The position numbers and the translations under genes were made by a program. Shown here in pieces: positions 1 to 12,800 of a stretch of DNA of 64,000 bases (positions are counted from its first letter, which is position 1; every line of letters starts with the position of its first letter). The notes below the pieces were generated by a model, which worked only from the letters and a program-made list of their open reading frames with translations, was not told where the DNA came from and ran no database searches. This DNA comes from Dillenia suffruticosa (Eukaryota > Streptophyta > Magnoliopsida > Dilleniales > Dilleniaceae): contig JAVTVX010000035.1 of NCBI GenBank assembly GCA_033439265.1, positions 10,938,001 through 11,002,000 of the forward strand, given 5' to 3'.

Positions 1-245
1 TACTTGATGGCAACTGGACACCCAGAAACCACATGACATCTGCACACTTATAGTCACAAGCGAAAGAAATGGATAGGACTTGATTTTATTTTGAGAAAAT
101 CTTTTTACGGTCTTTTATTTGTAATTTTGGCCATTGTTAGAGCCATAAAACACACCACTATTATGGCACATACTTGGTTGAAAGCACAAAATCAACTTGG
201 TCAGTTCAGGCATCATGTGCTGCTTGAAAGGGATTGAAACCCTGA

Positions 246-475
246 ATGGAAACAATTCATTTTTCCACTTTGTTCCTCAACTGCACTTATCACCCTCCTC
301 CCTGCACGCTCCCCCTCTCCTCTCCTCACTGCTCCTGCGTCATTATTATCAACAAACTTAGCACCAAAGCCTTGAAATCAAGAATAAGAAGCTCTGCACA
401 AGCCCCCTTATCTTCCAACATCAACATAAGACAAAATCTACACTGCCTTGAAGGGGGAGTGATAACATGCTAGAT
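246..475 (+). mobile_element. Possible tail of a copia polyprotein with purine tract
   Basis: The plus-strand frame through 360-470 reads TKALKSRIRSS, later NINIRQNLHCLEGGV, and is followed by the purine run GAAGGGGGAGTG and then TGATAACATG. Copia polyproteins typically end in a D-I-F-T-K-A-L motif, a short variable stretch and a G-G-V or R-G-x-V end, next to a polypurine tract and an LTR starting with TG. The match is short and no upstream RNase H core can be read in 1-245, so this is a tentative remnant. Nothing else is recognised in 1-739. Confidence 0.25.
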
Positions 476-739
476 TCATTCATTCTCTACAAGCTTGATT
501 CAGACAGGTGAGCACCATTTCGCACCTCTTGCTTCCAGAGATTCAAGGAAATGTCGCCTTGAGCTTATTTTCACTGTTGTCTTCTTGCTATTCTAGCAGC
601 AAGCTTAGATACTTGAATGCACTAAAATCATAGCTTGGTGATAGAGTACCCTAGGTTGGAAGGGCCTCACTTGGGTTTGAAAGAACATCAATAAACAAGA
701 TGATGAATCAAAAGGATTACAAACATTTGGCAGATATAC

Positions 740-862
740 TCAGAAAAATTGCAGCATCATAAAGTATTTTTCGAGCTTTTGCCGCTTAACATCATGGGAG
801 GCATCACCTAACAGCAAGGAAGACAAATCTACAGATGCTAGTGTTCCCAACGCAGTAGGAAA
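740..862 (-). other. Unassigned open stretch, possible terminal exon
   Basis: Reading the minus strand from 859 down to a TGA at 740-742 gives about 40 codons with gene-like composition, including SLLLGDASHDVKRQKLEKYF. It lies downstream of TFCB exon 3 on the same strand but does not match the expected next part of TFCB, which should continue with an F-R-K-F-K-E type segment. I do not recognise the family. It could be an exon of a neighbouring gene, a fragment carried by a transposon, or chance. Confidence 0.2.
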
Positions 863-1142
863 ACAAGGTATTGACTCACACAACATAAATAATCACTTTT
901 TAACAATTACTGGTGAAGTTTGATTGCAAATTCAAGCATCCATAGAAGATCTATAACAAAAGAATAGAGATCATTTACTAAAAAACAAATGCATCTTGAT
1001 TCCTTTTAAGATTTTCTACTAGAGAGAGTCAAAACCCAACAAAAAGAACCAACTTCCAAATATAATCTCACCCGATGCTCAAATATGTCCTATGTTTATA
1101 GGGATACACATATAAAGTCTAGGAAAAGATAATTGTGAGGAC

Positions 1143-4100
1143 TTGCCATCAAGTTTATCATAGGCTTCATTGGAAATTGAGTATTTCTCCACCAAGGAAG
1201 TATCTTCCAGCCAGCCAGCAGAAGTTACTGATGAAGGGTCAAGATCTATAACATGCAGCTGATACCTTTAAAATGCAACAGAAAAATTAGAATTATGTAC
1301 ATAACTTCACAACTCAAATTGAGAATCCAACATTTATTTGCAATAACCAATTAGGGAAACCCTCTACCAAACATATTTACTTTAGTAAAGACAACAACCA
1401 GCATTCATGGAAATTATAGCATTGGTTCAAGGTGAATCATCGAAGGAAAGACTTAATTAAGTATTATAGACAAGAAGACATCTGCAATTAAGTTTAATGA
1501 AATCGTTTTTTTTTTTTTTTTTAATAGTCTTGAACACTTGGGGCAACAGGACAACTTAATAAAAGGACCATAGTCTCCAAATTATCAAGACAGTGAATCA
1601 TTGGGACTGAACTACAGAAATTACATAGACACCAAAAACCAAAATTATTTTACACAACGATGAGCCGGAACTAGAACAGGATTTTCAATTTGGATAAGCA
1701 TGAGTAAATCCTGCATTGGTTGATGGTTGAGAAAATAATGCTTAGTGCTTATCATAAATAAGTTACAGATTTAATATGTTAGATTATGATAATGATTATG
1801 GTAATTATACAATGTACTAAACCTAGAATTTAAAATATAAGCCGGTTCAAGAACAAATCCTAAGGATCATAACAGGACTTTGATTTAAGTAGAAAACTAT
1901 AATGGAGTATATGTAATGTACACTTACTATACAAAAAAATGATGGACCAAAGTGCAGAGAGAATTGAAAAGGAAGATTAGAATAAGCATAACAACTTTGG
2001 TTTTTTAGAATATAATCATCCAACATACTAAAATACTAACTGAAGTATTGCATATTGGATTAGGAAACTTCAATGAAGTCAAGAAGTGGTTCTAGAGTTC
2101 TCCATTACTACGACATTCCCATTAAATGAAAGAATTACAGGAAAAAAAATTCTCAATCATCTAAAAATCTAATAAAAAGAAACTATACTACGACATTAAG
2201 ATGAATTACAAATAAATGTATCAGAGAAATGTTAGGGATATCCTCAACTAACTAATATGGTTTAGTCACACAAAGTGGACAACCTAATGCACCTGTACAA
2301 AGAGGTTCTATGATGTGCATACTAATTTATCGACCAAAAAAAAAAAAAAAAAAAAAAAACAGGTGATCAAATATGAATTTAACTTGCTCCAAGAGCTAAA
2401 TGAAGATCCAAGAAAACCATATTTGGGGTCTAGAAAATCTAACAAAACTTTAAAAGATGTATGGGACAATTAATGATGACCTTAACCCAAAAGTGATACT
2501 AATGAGAATAAAAAGACGCATTAATAGGGTAAGGAATTTACAATAAGATAGGATAAGATATACATATACTCGAAAAAATTTGAAAAGTAAAAAAGAAAAA
2601 AGAAATATGAATAAACATTTCTCTAAACCCAGTTCACTAGCTCTCATGAGATTTTCTTGAAAGCTCTGACCACAATAGACCATAATGGTGCCAGAAACAC
2701 AATTTTATCCCAATGAATATGGAGGGAAGGCTCTTCTTTATAAGGATACAGGCATTCTTTGCTAGCCAGGAACATCAAATCATCAACCACCCAGCACAAT
2801 TCAAAGTTTTGATAGTACAAAGATTAGTCAAAATTCCTGAAGCTAATCTTCATAAACTCTTCTCACATTTTCAAAGGGGCCCAACACTCCTCAAGATATT
2901 AAAATATTACACCAAAAATATCAAGCAACTGAGCACTGCACAGAGATAGTGCTGAATTTTATTACTCTTAAACCGCATTATACACATATTTGGGTATAAA
3001 GCTCTAGTCAATCTCCCTTTTGGCAGCATACCATTTGCATTGGATCCGTTAAGCAATGTCATTCACATGAAAGCCTTTAGTCTTTAAGGAATTTTCATAG
3101 GTCAAACCCTACTTAAGGAAGGATGGGTTGTTTTAGTGAGATGCTCAAAAGAAGATTCACGAGTGAAGATACTGGAAGTATGTTTAGACCACACCATTCT
3201 AACACAAACATTGGAAAAGCGTCAACCTTCCAATAGTTGAATCAGTGATTCACTTATTGGAAGGGTCACTAATTGATGTATTATCTTCAGAGGGGAGGTG
3301 CAATGTTGATCCCTAAATGTGCTTTATGTGAAAGCAATGTGGATAATGACATAACTCTCCAGAGGGGAGGTATTATTTACACTGTTTGTATGTAGTTATC
3401 ATGTGTATTTGTACTATGTAAGAGAGGATGTAGAAAGAAGCTGCATGTTCTGGCAATGGCTTTTAGCTTCTTTTAGTTACTAGACATGAAAATACCCAAA
3501 AGTTGAGATGGTTTTTAATAGCATGACATTTGAACTGATCACGGGGGCATTTACAATATAAAATTTTCAGAAGAAATGAAGCTTGGTGATGGCATTAATT
3601 CCACAGTCTAGGCTCGAATATCATCACAACAACTGTCCAAGTAGGACTTTCAGTGAAACCAAAAAATGTGAAAATGGCATAAACTCCTTTGGTATGAAAA
3701 AAATACTAGTTTACCAAACATTATGCATAAACATCAAATTGAATGTGTGTGCACATATAAGAGAGAAAATCAGAGAGAGGATATTAACTAACCCATCTTG
3801 AGGAGAGTAACAACCAAGGGGTCTAAAATTATCACTTAAATTAGAAACTTTGCTTCCTGTCTCATCATAAAGCTCCAGAGACATGGATCCAACAGAAGTT
3901 CCTCATTTTTTCCACAGCTTCTCCTTTACAGCTTCCACAGTCATCTGTACGCATTAATGCGAGCAATTTTTAGAAAGATAGATTCCATGCGCATAGTCTT
4001 TACCCATACTAAGAAACTTAACTTATATACAGGTATAAGACCAATCTCGTTAAGCATTTATATATGTATATTCATGAAGAACAAGAGGCAGACCTGAGAG

Positions 4101-4881
4101 AACTCTATGGCAGGTTATAAAACATGTCACGGTAATTAATGATTTAACAAGCTTTCGTAGAGCTGATTGGAAAAGACGGATCATGTAGACAACCCCAGCT
4201 GAGTTGGGATAAGGGGCTATTTGAGTTGTGTCTACCAACAAGAGATTTGAAGGTGAGAAAAGATAGATCGAAATATCCACTAAAATATGCCGGACTAGGA
4301 ATCTACCAGGAAGATACATTTCACGTGAAAAGAAGGGTTCCTACTGACCCATCTCAACAATCCTATCAGATTAAGAGAAATGACAAGTAAAAATTGAAAT
4401 TTCAAGTTTTCATCAATATAAGGGTACTAGCTATTCCATCAATCCCTTCTTTTTAGCAGCTACAAATCAACTGATACATCTATTCAGGCATACTTACATA
4501 CATACATATGAAAGTATCAACAAGCACTCGCTACTTTATGATCCATCCCCCCCCCCGGGAAAAAAAAACACTAAGAAACTTTACAACCAAATCCACATCG
4601 AAGCAGCTTCTTAGCGCCAAAAGACAAAGGCATCTATACAGGTGATAAACAAGAAGGAATGCAAAATAGGAATCAAGTGAATCTTTTGAATTGCATTCCA
4701 AATGTCTAAATAAGATCAATCAATTTTTATGAGAAAATGCATGAATTACAGCCATGTGAAGCTCCAATTAGTGAGGTACCAGAAGAGAGAAGCGAACATC
4801 GGGAGAGAAGCTCTTAATATTAGAATGAGTAACCCTTAGTAGAACCGACTCATCTCCCTGTATCTGTAAACGAGACCCCAT
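1143..4881 (-). pseudogene. TFCB: Tubulin-folding cofactor B, 5' half (exons 1-3), with in-frame stop
   Basis: Three minus-strand exons join in frame across GT-AG introns: exon 1 4780-4881 (ATG at 4879-4881, 34 codons, includes DESVLLRVTHSN), exon 2 3793-3944 (MTVEAVKEKLWKK, then SMSLELYDETGSKV), and exon 3 1143-1265 (LHVIDLDPSSVTSAGWLEDT). These match the N-terminal ubiquitin-like domain and linker of plant tubulin-folding cofactor B, a cytosolic chaperone that binds alpha-tubulin before heterodimer assembly. Codon 48, normally Cys in the family (KKCGTS), is TGA (3903-3905). The C-terminal half with the CAP-Gly domain is not visible between 1 and 1142; it may lie outside the window or be lost. 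The intact ATG, frame and splice sites suggest recent decay. A sequencing error at one base would restore the reading frame, so the pseudogene call is tentative, but the gene identity is firm. Confidence 0.8.
4150..4245 (+). mobile_element. RTE-type LINE 3' tail fragment
   Basis: Inside TFCB intron 1 the plus strand reads FRRADWKRRIM, a stop, then TTPAELG. This resembles the extreme C-terminus of plant RTE-clade LINE polyproteins, whose common ending is a W-R-K-x-I-H-V-A-D-P-x-x-L-G type motif followed by a simple repeat. Here the tail is mutated and the usual terminal GTT-type repeat is only faintly present (GTTGTGTCTACC). It is a short, 5'-truncated insertion with no visible target duplication. 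Confidence 0.45.
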
Positions 4882-5949
4882 AACCTCAATATTTCTTCCT
4901 TCTCCACTCAAATCACAATTCGGCTCAAGCAAAAACCCTCAGCTGAATGATGATGATCTTTTTAAATGTCAGTCGGTTTTTCAAAAATTTCCGATAACTC
5001 CCAGGAAATCTATTTGCAAATGTCGATTTGAAAATCTATAATTTTTATAAAGTTAGAAATAAATTTCATAATTTATTTTTTATTCTAAATAATAAAATTT
5101 GAATTTAACCAAGCAGGGCCTAAATGAACAGGTCTATATTTTTGTAAAAATCGTATATTTATATAATATATTACAAAAGTTGAGTTACAAAGAAATACCA
5201 CATCTATCTACTAAATATTTTAATTTAAATGATTATTTAAATAATTTAAAATTAATTAATTATAAAATTTTGATATGTCAAATAATCAAAACATTCAATT
5301 TAAAGTGATAGAAATATTCGTTATAAACTAATATGCCAACGTACGTTAAAGATAGTAAAATTTAAAAGTAAATAAATTATCATTTATTAAGAAAATATCA
5401 TTTAATTTCTAACAAGATCATGTATAAAAAAAGGGTTCACTTTTGTCCAGACTCGTTTGATTTTGCTCTTTTTTTTATATTTAAATCTTTATTAATTAAA
5501 TTAGTTGTTTACCCATTTATAATCTTTTGAATTTATTTCATTTTATTAGTTCACATAATTAGTTGATTTTTTCATACAAAATCTTTAAAATTAAATAATT
5601 TATCGTTAATATCATTTTAATTTAAAAGATTAATATGAGAAAATATAGTAGTGATATCAATCTAATGATTAGAACGTGAATAAATTAAAAAATAAATTTA
5701 AAATAAATCTATAAAAAACAATTAGTAGGTAAAGATGTTACATATGTTGATCTTGAAATATTTTCTATGGAGTAAATTACAATAAGCACTCTTATAGTTT
5801 TACGTAAAATCTCATATTATTCATATATTTCAAAAATATCTAAATATTCCCTTATGGTTTTCAAAAAAGTGAAAAGTGAATGAAAATTTACAAAGTTAAT
5901 GAAAATATAACGCTCTGCAAGGTTTCAACCCCCAGCAGACCCAAAAATA
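4882..5949. other. AT-rich intergenic DNA, no gene seen
   Basis: Sequence upstream of TFCB exon 1. The first 80 bases would hold the TFCB 5' leader and promoter. Beyond about 5030 it is very AT-rich with many stops in all frames. The one open frame near 5099-5308 has only AT-driven composition. I see no exon, RNA gene or clear transposon end. Confidence 0.5.
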
Positions 5950-6100
5950 ATTTAAAAAAAAAACTCACGCATTTTCTCTCTCTCTTGCATTTCATCTTTA
6001 GCTTCCATCAAACTCAATATATATATATATATATATATATATGTACTATCTCCCCATTTTCCCTATTTATTTTCAACCTCCAGGCAAACTCTCAAAAAAC

Positions 6101-6132
<32 letters not shown>

Positions 6133-6560
6133 TCACTTTCACATTCATCTTTAATCTCTAGCACAAAAAAAAAAAAAAAAATCTTACACTCTCTCTCCCT
6201 CCTTCCCTCCCACCCTACTCATTTTCAACCTATGACATATCCAGAGGAAAAAAAAAATCTCCCTCTTCTCCTATTAATCTTCAACCTCCGATAAAATAAA
6301 AAAAATTCTCACCCTCTCTCTTTCTTCCTCTTTTCCTATTCATCTTCAACTTTCAGTACACAAAAAAAAAAAGAAAAAACCTCTCATTCTCTCTCTCTCT
6401 CTCGCCCTTTTCTGATTCATCTTCAACCTACAACGCAAAAAAAAAAAAAAAAAAACTCACTCTCTCTTCCTCTTTCCCATTCATCTTCAACCTACGGTAC
6501 ATCAAAAAAAAAAAAAGTCTCACACACACTCTCTCTCCCTCTTCCCCCTTTAGAAAGTGC
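5950..6560 (+). repeat. Degenerate minisatellite, about 60-75 bp period
   Basis: Roughly seven to eight head-to-tail units can be read, each with three parts in the same order: a CTCTCTC-rich stretch, a core close to ATTCATCTTCAACCT, and a poly-A run of about 8-20 bases. Cores sit near 5991, 6066, 6141, 6218, 6273, 6339, 6415 and 6478. A (TA)13 microsatellite (6017-6042) interrupts one unit. An open frame of 93 codons across 5880-6161 is a product of the low complexity and is not called as a gene. Confidence 0.75.
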
Positions 6561-7646
6561 TCTATACTTCTATTCTCACCAAAATTAACATTTCCTCTTT
6601 CTCCTGTTCTCCCTCTAATTGCTATCAGTTCCTCTACTAATAGCTTTTTATCTCTATCTCTCCTTCTTCTTTCTCTCTCTATTATACTTCACTCAAACTC
6701 TAAAACTATCTAAAACCTCTCTCTCTATAACAATGGATCTGAACCCTAAAACCTTCCTAGTCCTTTCCTCCATCATGTCCAAAGTTTCTTCCCCTCTCTC
6801 TCCCCCCTCCTCTCCTCTGCATTTGGGATCATCATCTCCTCTCTCCTCTCTTCTCTTCTCTCCCTGTCTCCTTTCCTCTCCTCTCTCACCAATGATAGTC
6901 ATGGCCTATCTAGATCTACGATTGTCATTTATGGATTATCTGTATCTCTCATAAAAAAGAGAGAGAGAGTGGCAAATCTACGTTAAAATAAAGGAAAGAA
7001 GATCAAAAAGGAGAGAGAGAGAGGAATGAAAAAAATAGAGGAGACAGGAGATAAGAGAGAAGACGACCTTGCAGAGTTTTTTCATAGCGGCCTTTGCTGC
7101 TTAAGATGAATAGGCAAGGGAGAGTTTTTTTCTTCTAGATTTACTGACTATTAAAGTTGAATTGGGAATAATTTTGGCAAAGAAAAATTAAACTTATGCA
7201 TCAAGTCAGGAAATCTAACTATTTTGAAACCAATAAGGGATAAATTGTGATTTACTCTTTTATATGAGTTTTAAAATATTAAATCACTTAATTATAATCT
7301 CTTATTTCAAAAGAGTACCCTTGTTCTAATTAAAATATTATCAATGAAATGATTAAAAGTTTTAAAAGTAAAAACTGATGAGGTTTGATTGCAATAGTCA
7401 CGATTAAAGATTTATATAATTTTTTTTTAATTGAATTGTGAATCGATTGTAACTGAATCTAGCTTCTATAACATGATGCGTTAGACTTCGTACTACCTTT
7501 TTCAAAGGAATCAAGCTACAACAACTCTTAAGTATATAGTTTTACATTGATTGATAGATATTTATTCTGTTCATTCAATTTTAACTTATTGAGCTAGATT
7601 GTATATTTATCTTTTTTTAAAGAATCAAACTACTATAGCTTTTAGT
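6561..7646. repeat. Pyrimidine-rich then purine-rich low-complexity DNA
   Basis: From 6561 to 6895 the plus strand is almost pure C/T with long CTCTCC runs; at 6955-7060 it becomes GA-rich. Open frames on both strands here (6619-6954 plus, 6693-6902 minus) are Ser/Leu/Pro or Glu/Arg strings dictated by the dinucleotide bias. From 7070 to 7646 the DNA is AT-rich with nothing recognised. Confidence 0.6.
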
Positions 7647-8149
7647 GTCCTAGAGAAAGAAAGTTAGTATTAAAAGAATGAGGGAAGGAAAGCGAAAGGG
7701 ACGTGAAGGTGGAAAACCGCCCACATGTAAGGACTACTGAGGCTTCCCCACGGAGGGGACGAACTTGGACACAAAAGACTCTCATGCAGAAGATAATGAT
7801 CTAACACCACGGAATGCCAAGAAGATAAAAGGGAATGATGGGTAGGGGCATAGCGAACCGATTCCATACCGGAGTTTTCACGACATGTTCCTCGGTCCTA
7901 ACTCCTAAATAGGGGATGTTCAACTTTGGCATACTATTTGATTATGAAGAAGTGCTTAAAGATGAAGGTGGCCATTTGGTTTCAGAAGATCATATGATTC
8001 CTGAAGCAATATTCATTGATGATCAGATCTCCAATTTGCACCAGCATTGGAGGTCCTCTATTATAGTCAAATTGTGGGGAAGGAATATGGGTTATTATCT
8101 GTTGAGGGCTACAACTATTGCTTTGTAGCAAATTGAAGAAGAGTTAGAC

Positions 8150-8575
8150 TTAATAGATATGGGTAAAGACTTTTATCTAGCGAAATTGCCCTTGATCTTG
8201 AATGAGCTTTGGCAAGAGGTCCATGGATTATTCAAGGACATTACCTAGTAGTTATGCAATGGAAACCTAGGTTTATTCCCTATAAGACAACGATCAAGCG
8301 AATGGCGGTGTAGGTTCGCTTGCCTATGCTTCTGAGGGAGTTCTTTGAAGAGGATGTTCTATTCCATATCAAAAGGGCATTGGGACGGCCCTTGAAGATT
8401 AATACAAATGTTGCAACCATGGCGAAAGGAAAGTTTGCTCGTATTTGTGTGAAGATTAATTTAAGCAAACCATTGGTAAGTTGAGGAAGCATGTTTTGCA
8501 AGTGGAATATGAAGGTTTACCCATCACTTGCTTTGGTTGTGGTAAGGTGGGGCATTCATGAGATGCTTACCTTGA
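8150..8575 (+). pseudogene. LINE ORF1 remnant (DUF4283 and zinc knuckle)
   Basis: Conserved pieces in order across several frames: GPWIIQGHYLVV (about 8219-8254), VRLPML (8311-8328), FHIKRALGRPLKINTNVATMAKGKFARICVKI-like text split here over 8360-8460, and CFGCGKVGHS ending in TGA where the knuckle should continue (8530-8562). In plant L1 elements this ORF1-type protein binds RNA. Stops and at least one shift disrupt it. Downstream, an open stretch at 8647-9048 is the low-conservation ORF1 C-terminal region. Confidence 0.65.
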
Positions 8576-9810
8576 CTAGAATTAGAAATTGATGGAAGTT
8601 GCTTGTTGAATATGGAAATCCCTAAACTGCGGGTAATTGAGAGAGGTTGTTAAAGGAGGTGGACATAGAAAAGCCTTTTTATCCTTGGATGCAAGTGCGT
8701 CGGCTCCCTTATCGGAGTGGCCAAAGAAGGTTGGAGATGTCCGAAAAAAGAAAGGAAGTGAAGACTAATCTTTTTTTGAATTTGGTTGACATCGTGGATG
8801 ATGCCAGGATTCTTGCCATAGATGAAAGGGATCACATGGAAACAGCTCCATCGATTTTGCCGCCTTCCATGATGGTAACATTTGGAAAGAAAAAGGAAAG
8901 TCAAAAGAGTACTCACGGGTTGGAAATAGTTAGCTCGAAGATGCAGGTTGCGAGTTCGAACATGACTACCAAAATGATTTCCTTCAACACTTTAAATGTC
9001 CTAGTCCACTTATTTGAAGGGCCTTCAAAACCTCCTGATTTGGCCTAATACTCAAGCTTGCATTGCCACTTGAAGCCCATGAGTCCTTTAAATTCTTCAT
9101 CTGCTCTAGATCAGACCCGTCCTAAAATGCAGGTCAAGCTAATAAATCATAGTTTGGGCCTATGGTAGGCTTAGAGGTTGGATAACTAAGTCAGGTGAAA
9201 AATGATTCTGGTTCCTCAAATTCAAATGACCCAACTCATAAACTGACCCATGCTACTCCAAGGATTTGAAAACTCTCTGATGCTTTGATCCTTCACTCTG
9301 ATAGCTTGAACCTCATCGAAGGAGACGCTACAGTGGAAAAGGTGAGTTCTTCAATTATATTGGGTCGCCATCTGAGATTGGAGGCTTTTGGAGGACTGTC
9401 AACGATGATGGAGGACCGTCGGATCTCGACTGTCCTATAACGAGACTCTCATGTCTCTTACAGTGAGGTGGCCGACTACCTGATCCGGGTGTCCACTGCT
9501 GCCCTAGGTTACCAAGGAGGATTATATGATTGGGAGGGAGCTTGAAGCTATAGCAAGAAATGCTGATAATTTGGAGGAAAAACAATACATGGCTTGGAGG
9601 ATTCACGTGAGGGAGATGTCGTGATTGATCGTGTGTTGGCTAGAAAAGAGGAATCTTCTGTAATTCAGATGGAGGACATGATTTGAACTGTAGCTAGTTG
9701 TGAGGAGTCGATGGAGATGGATATGGAAGAGGTAACTATGGGCTGAAACTTGTGAGCTTTCTCCTTCTTGCATTTATTTTACATTAAATAATTTCTTTTA
9801 TGATATTGTC

Positions 9811-12800
9811 TAAAAAAACTTTTAGTTTGGAATGTGGGAGGGTTTAGTAACTCTCGAGTGCAGAACACTATCCTGGATTTAATTAAACTTTATGCGGGGG
9901 ACGTCATTTATCTATTGGAAACTAAATCAAGTGTGAACTCTCCTAATTGTTTTCTAAGAAGGAAAGGCTTTGATAAAGAATTTGTAATATCAACTATAGG
10001 TTTTAGGGGTGGTCTCTGGATTACGTGGAGATCCTCCCGAATCACTGTAGATGTTATCCACTCATCGGCACATTTAATTTATTGTAAGATTCATTCAAAT
10101 GTTAGTTGGTGGTTTGCTACTTTTCTATATATCCAACCACATTATCAAACTAAATTGGTTGCTTGGGAGGAGCTAAATGCTATAGCTGGTACTATGAGTG
10201 ATGTATGGTCTATTCTTGGAGATTTTAATGATATTATTGGTTCTTCAGAAACTACTAATCGTAATGTGTTAGTTACACGAAGAGCAGCTCGTTTTTGAAA
10301 AAATTGGCAGAGTTGTGCTCTCCATAACTTGGGTTTTACTGGTTGTGCATATACTTGGGTAAGAAAGAGGAATGAGTTAGTCACTTTTCCGAAAAGGTTG
10401 GACTGAGTTTTGGGTAATACAGCAAGTCACATGTCTTTTTCTAATGTAAAAATGGTAGTCTTGTCTCGTATTCAAGGAGATCATCATCCCTTACTCTTTC
10501 AGACACATGGTTCTTGGCCTCTTTTGTAGGAGGATGCCCATTCCATTTTGAGGCCGTTTGGACTCACCATCCAGAGTTTAGGAGGGTTTTTTTTATGGAG
10601 GCTTGGTCTAGAGGGCCTATCTCATTTGTGGATAATATTCGCTCTGTATCTGTTGAACTTCAATTATGGAATAAAGAGGTGTTTGAGAATTCTTTTTGAA
10701 ACAAAGGCTTGTGAACAGACTCCGGGGTATTTAACAGTTGCCAATCTATGATAAATCCAAGTTATTGAGGCAATTGGAGGAGAAAGAATTATTGGATAAT
10801 TATCATCATGTCTTGGATATGGAAGAGATCTTGTGGCTTCAAAAATCAGGATTGGATTGGTTCAGCAAAGGAGATCACAACACAAGGTTTTTTTCACCTT
10901 ACTATGGTCATTCGCCGAAATGCTAACTTAATAACAAGAATGAAGATTGAGGGCATTTGGTGTTTAGACGTAGAGAAGTTAAAGGATCATACTTACTCTT
11001 TCTTTTTTGGAATGTTTTTTGTAGTTCGTACGAATGAGTGGTCTAGTATGTATGTGGATTGGCAACAAAGGGTACCAGATGAAGATCAAAGGGTTCTTTT
11101 GAAGCTAGTAGAGATTGATAAGGTAAAGTCTACAGTTTTTTCTATAAAAGGTTTAAAAGCCCCGAATCCAGATATTGTTCAACTGCCTTTTTACCAACAA
11201 TTTTGGGATGTTACCCAACGTTCTCTCTTCCTTTTTGTCACGAAAGCGCTTTGAGATGCTTTTTTTCTCCAGAGTTTCTCCAAGTCTTTATTGTTCTGAT
11301 CTCAAAGAAACCCCATCATGAGGTGCTAGGGGAATTTTGACCAATCAGCTTAATGAATAAAAGTTACAAGATTTGATCGAAGTATTGATTAATAAACTTT
11401 ACCCGACTATTCGAGATTTCAACCGATCAGCTTGTTGAATACATGTTACAAGATTTTGTTGAATATATTGGTTAATAGACTTTGCCTGATTATTCAGCAA
11501 TTGGTAGGGACATTTTAGAGTAGTTTCATCCTTGGCTAAAGTACGATCGACAATATAATTATCACACGGGAAATTATTCATATTTCGGCATTCAAGTAGC
11601 AAACGGTGGAATATGGTGTTGAGGATGGATCCTATAAGTGCATATGATAGTATTTCTTGGGAGTTTCTAGGGCAAACCCTTATGGATTTGGAATTTCCCT
11701 AATTGACCTGTTTTATTATATTTTTTGTCGTTAATGCAAGCACCACTGGAATGCAGAGAATATTTCCTTTTAGGGAAAGGTTTTCAACAGAGAGATCCTT
11801 TTTCTTTGTATCTTTTCATTCTTGTGACGGAGAAGTTGTCATATATGATCTAACATAGGGAGAGGTCTGAAAGATGGGTGCCTATCAAATCTTCTTACTC
11901 GGGTCCTAAGATATCCCATCTCTTTTTTGTGGATAACTTTATGTTGTTTGCAGAAGCAAAGCCAAGGTTACTCCATCAATTTTCGATTATCCGCAAGAAT
12001 TTGCTTTGTATAGTGGCTTTGAGGTTAACCCTGTCAAATCAAAACTTTTTGTGTCTCGCCGAGCTCCGATATCTCTAAAGAACTAGCTAGCAACTCAACG
12101 TAAGTTTTGCCTCATTGAAAACTTGGGTTGTTATTTTGGAGTTCCCTTATTACATGGGAGGTCCAGGCAAATATCTATCAATTTCTATTAAAGAGGGTTG
12201 CTAATTGAGTGGCGACATGGAAGATGAAACTCAGTACGGTGGGTAGATTGACGCTAATCTAGGCGTTGCATCTTTGATCCCAGCTTATGTAATGTTTATC
12301 GCTTGGCTTCTAGAGAATATGTTTAAGCAGTTGGACTTATGTAATCAAAGATTTCTTTAGGATGTCTCGGATAACACTAGATGGGTCCATAATGTGGGTT
12401 GGGATAATGAATAAATCTGTCTCCCCCAAAATCGGGGGGCATAGGTATTCGTAAGGTAGAGATATTAACAAAACTTTCTTTGCTAAGTTGGAATGGACAT
12501 TGATGAATTATAACTCAGTGTTGTGGTGTCAAGTTTTGATAGGGAAGTATTTAAAGGGGAACCATCTGCTTATGCATAACCACCTTACAGGTGGATTGAC
12601 TTTATGGTGAGGTATTTTGCGTGCTAGGGATGTATTGAGATGGGGACTTCAATAGCAAATTGGGAATAACTCAAAGATTAACTTTTGGTTAGATCTTTGG
12701 GTGGGATCTCAGCCTTTGAAATATAGTGAGAGGAGGAGTTGACAAACAAGGAGGCTCAGATTAAGGTCAACCACATTATTACCCTAGACGGTCAATGGGA

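Noticed and set aside
3288..3371. Two agaggggaggt motifs about 70 bp apart, resembling purine tracts of LTR elements
   Set aside because: No LTR ends, primer site or polyprotein text could be associated with them.
6619..6954. 111-codon Ser/Leu frame with antisense partner
   Set aside because: Low-complexity CT-rich DNA; no motif.
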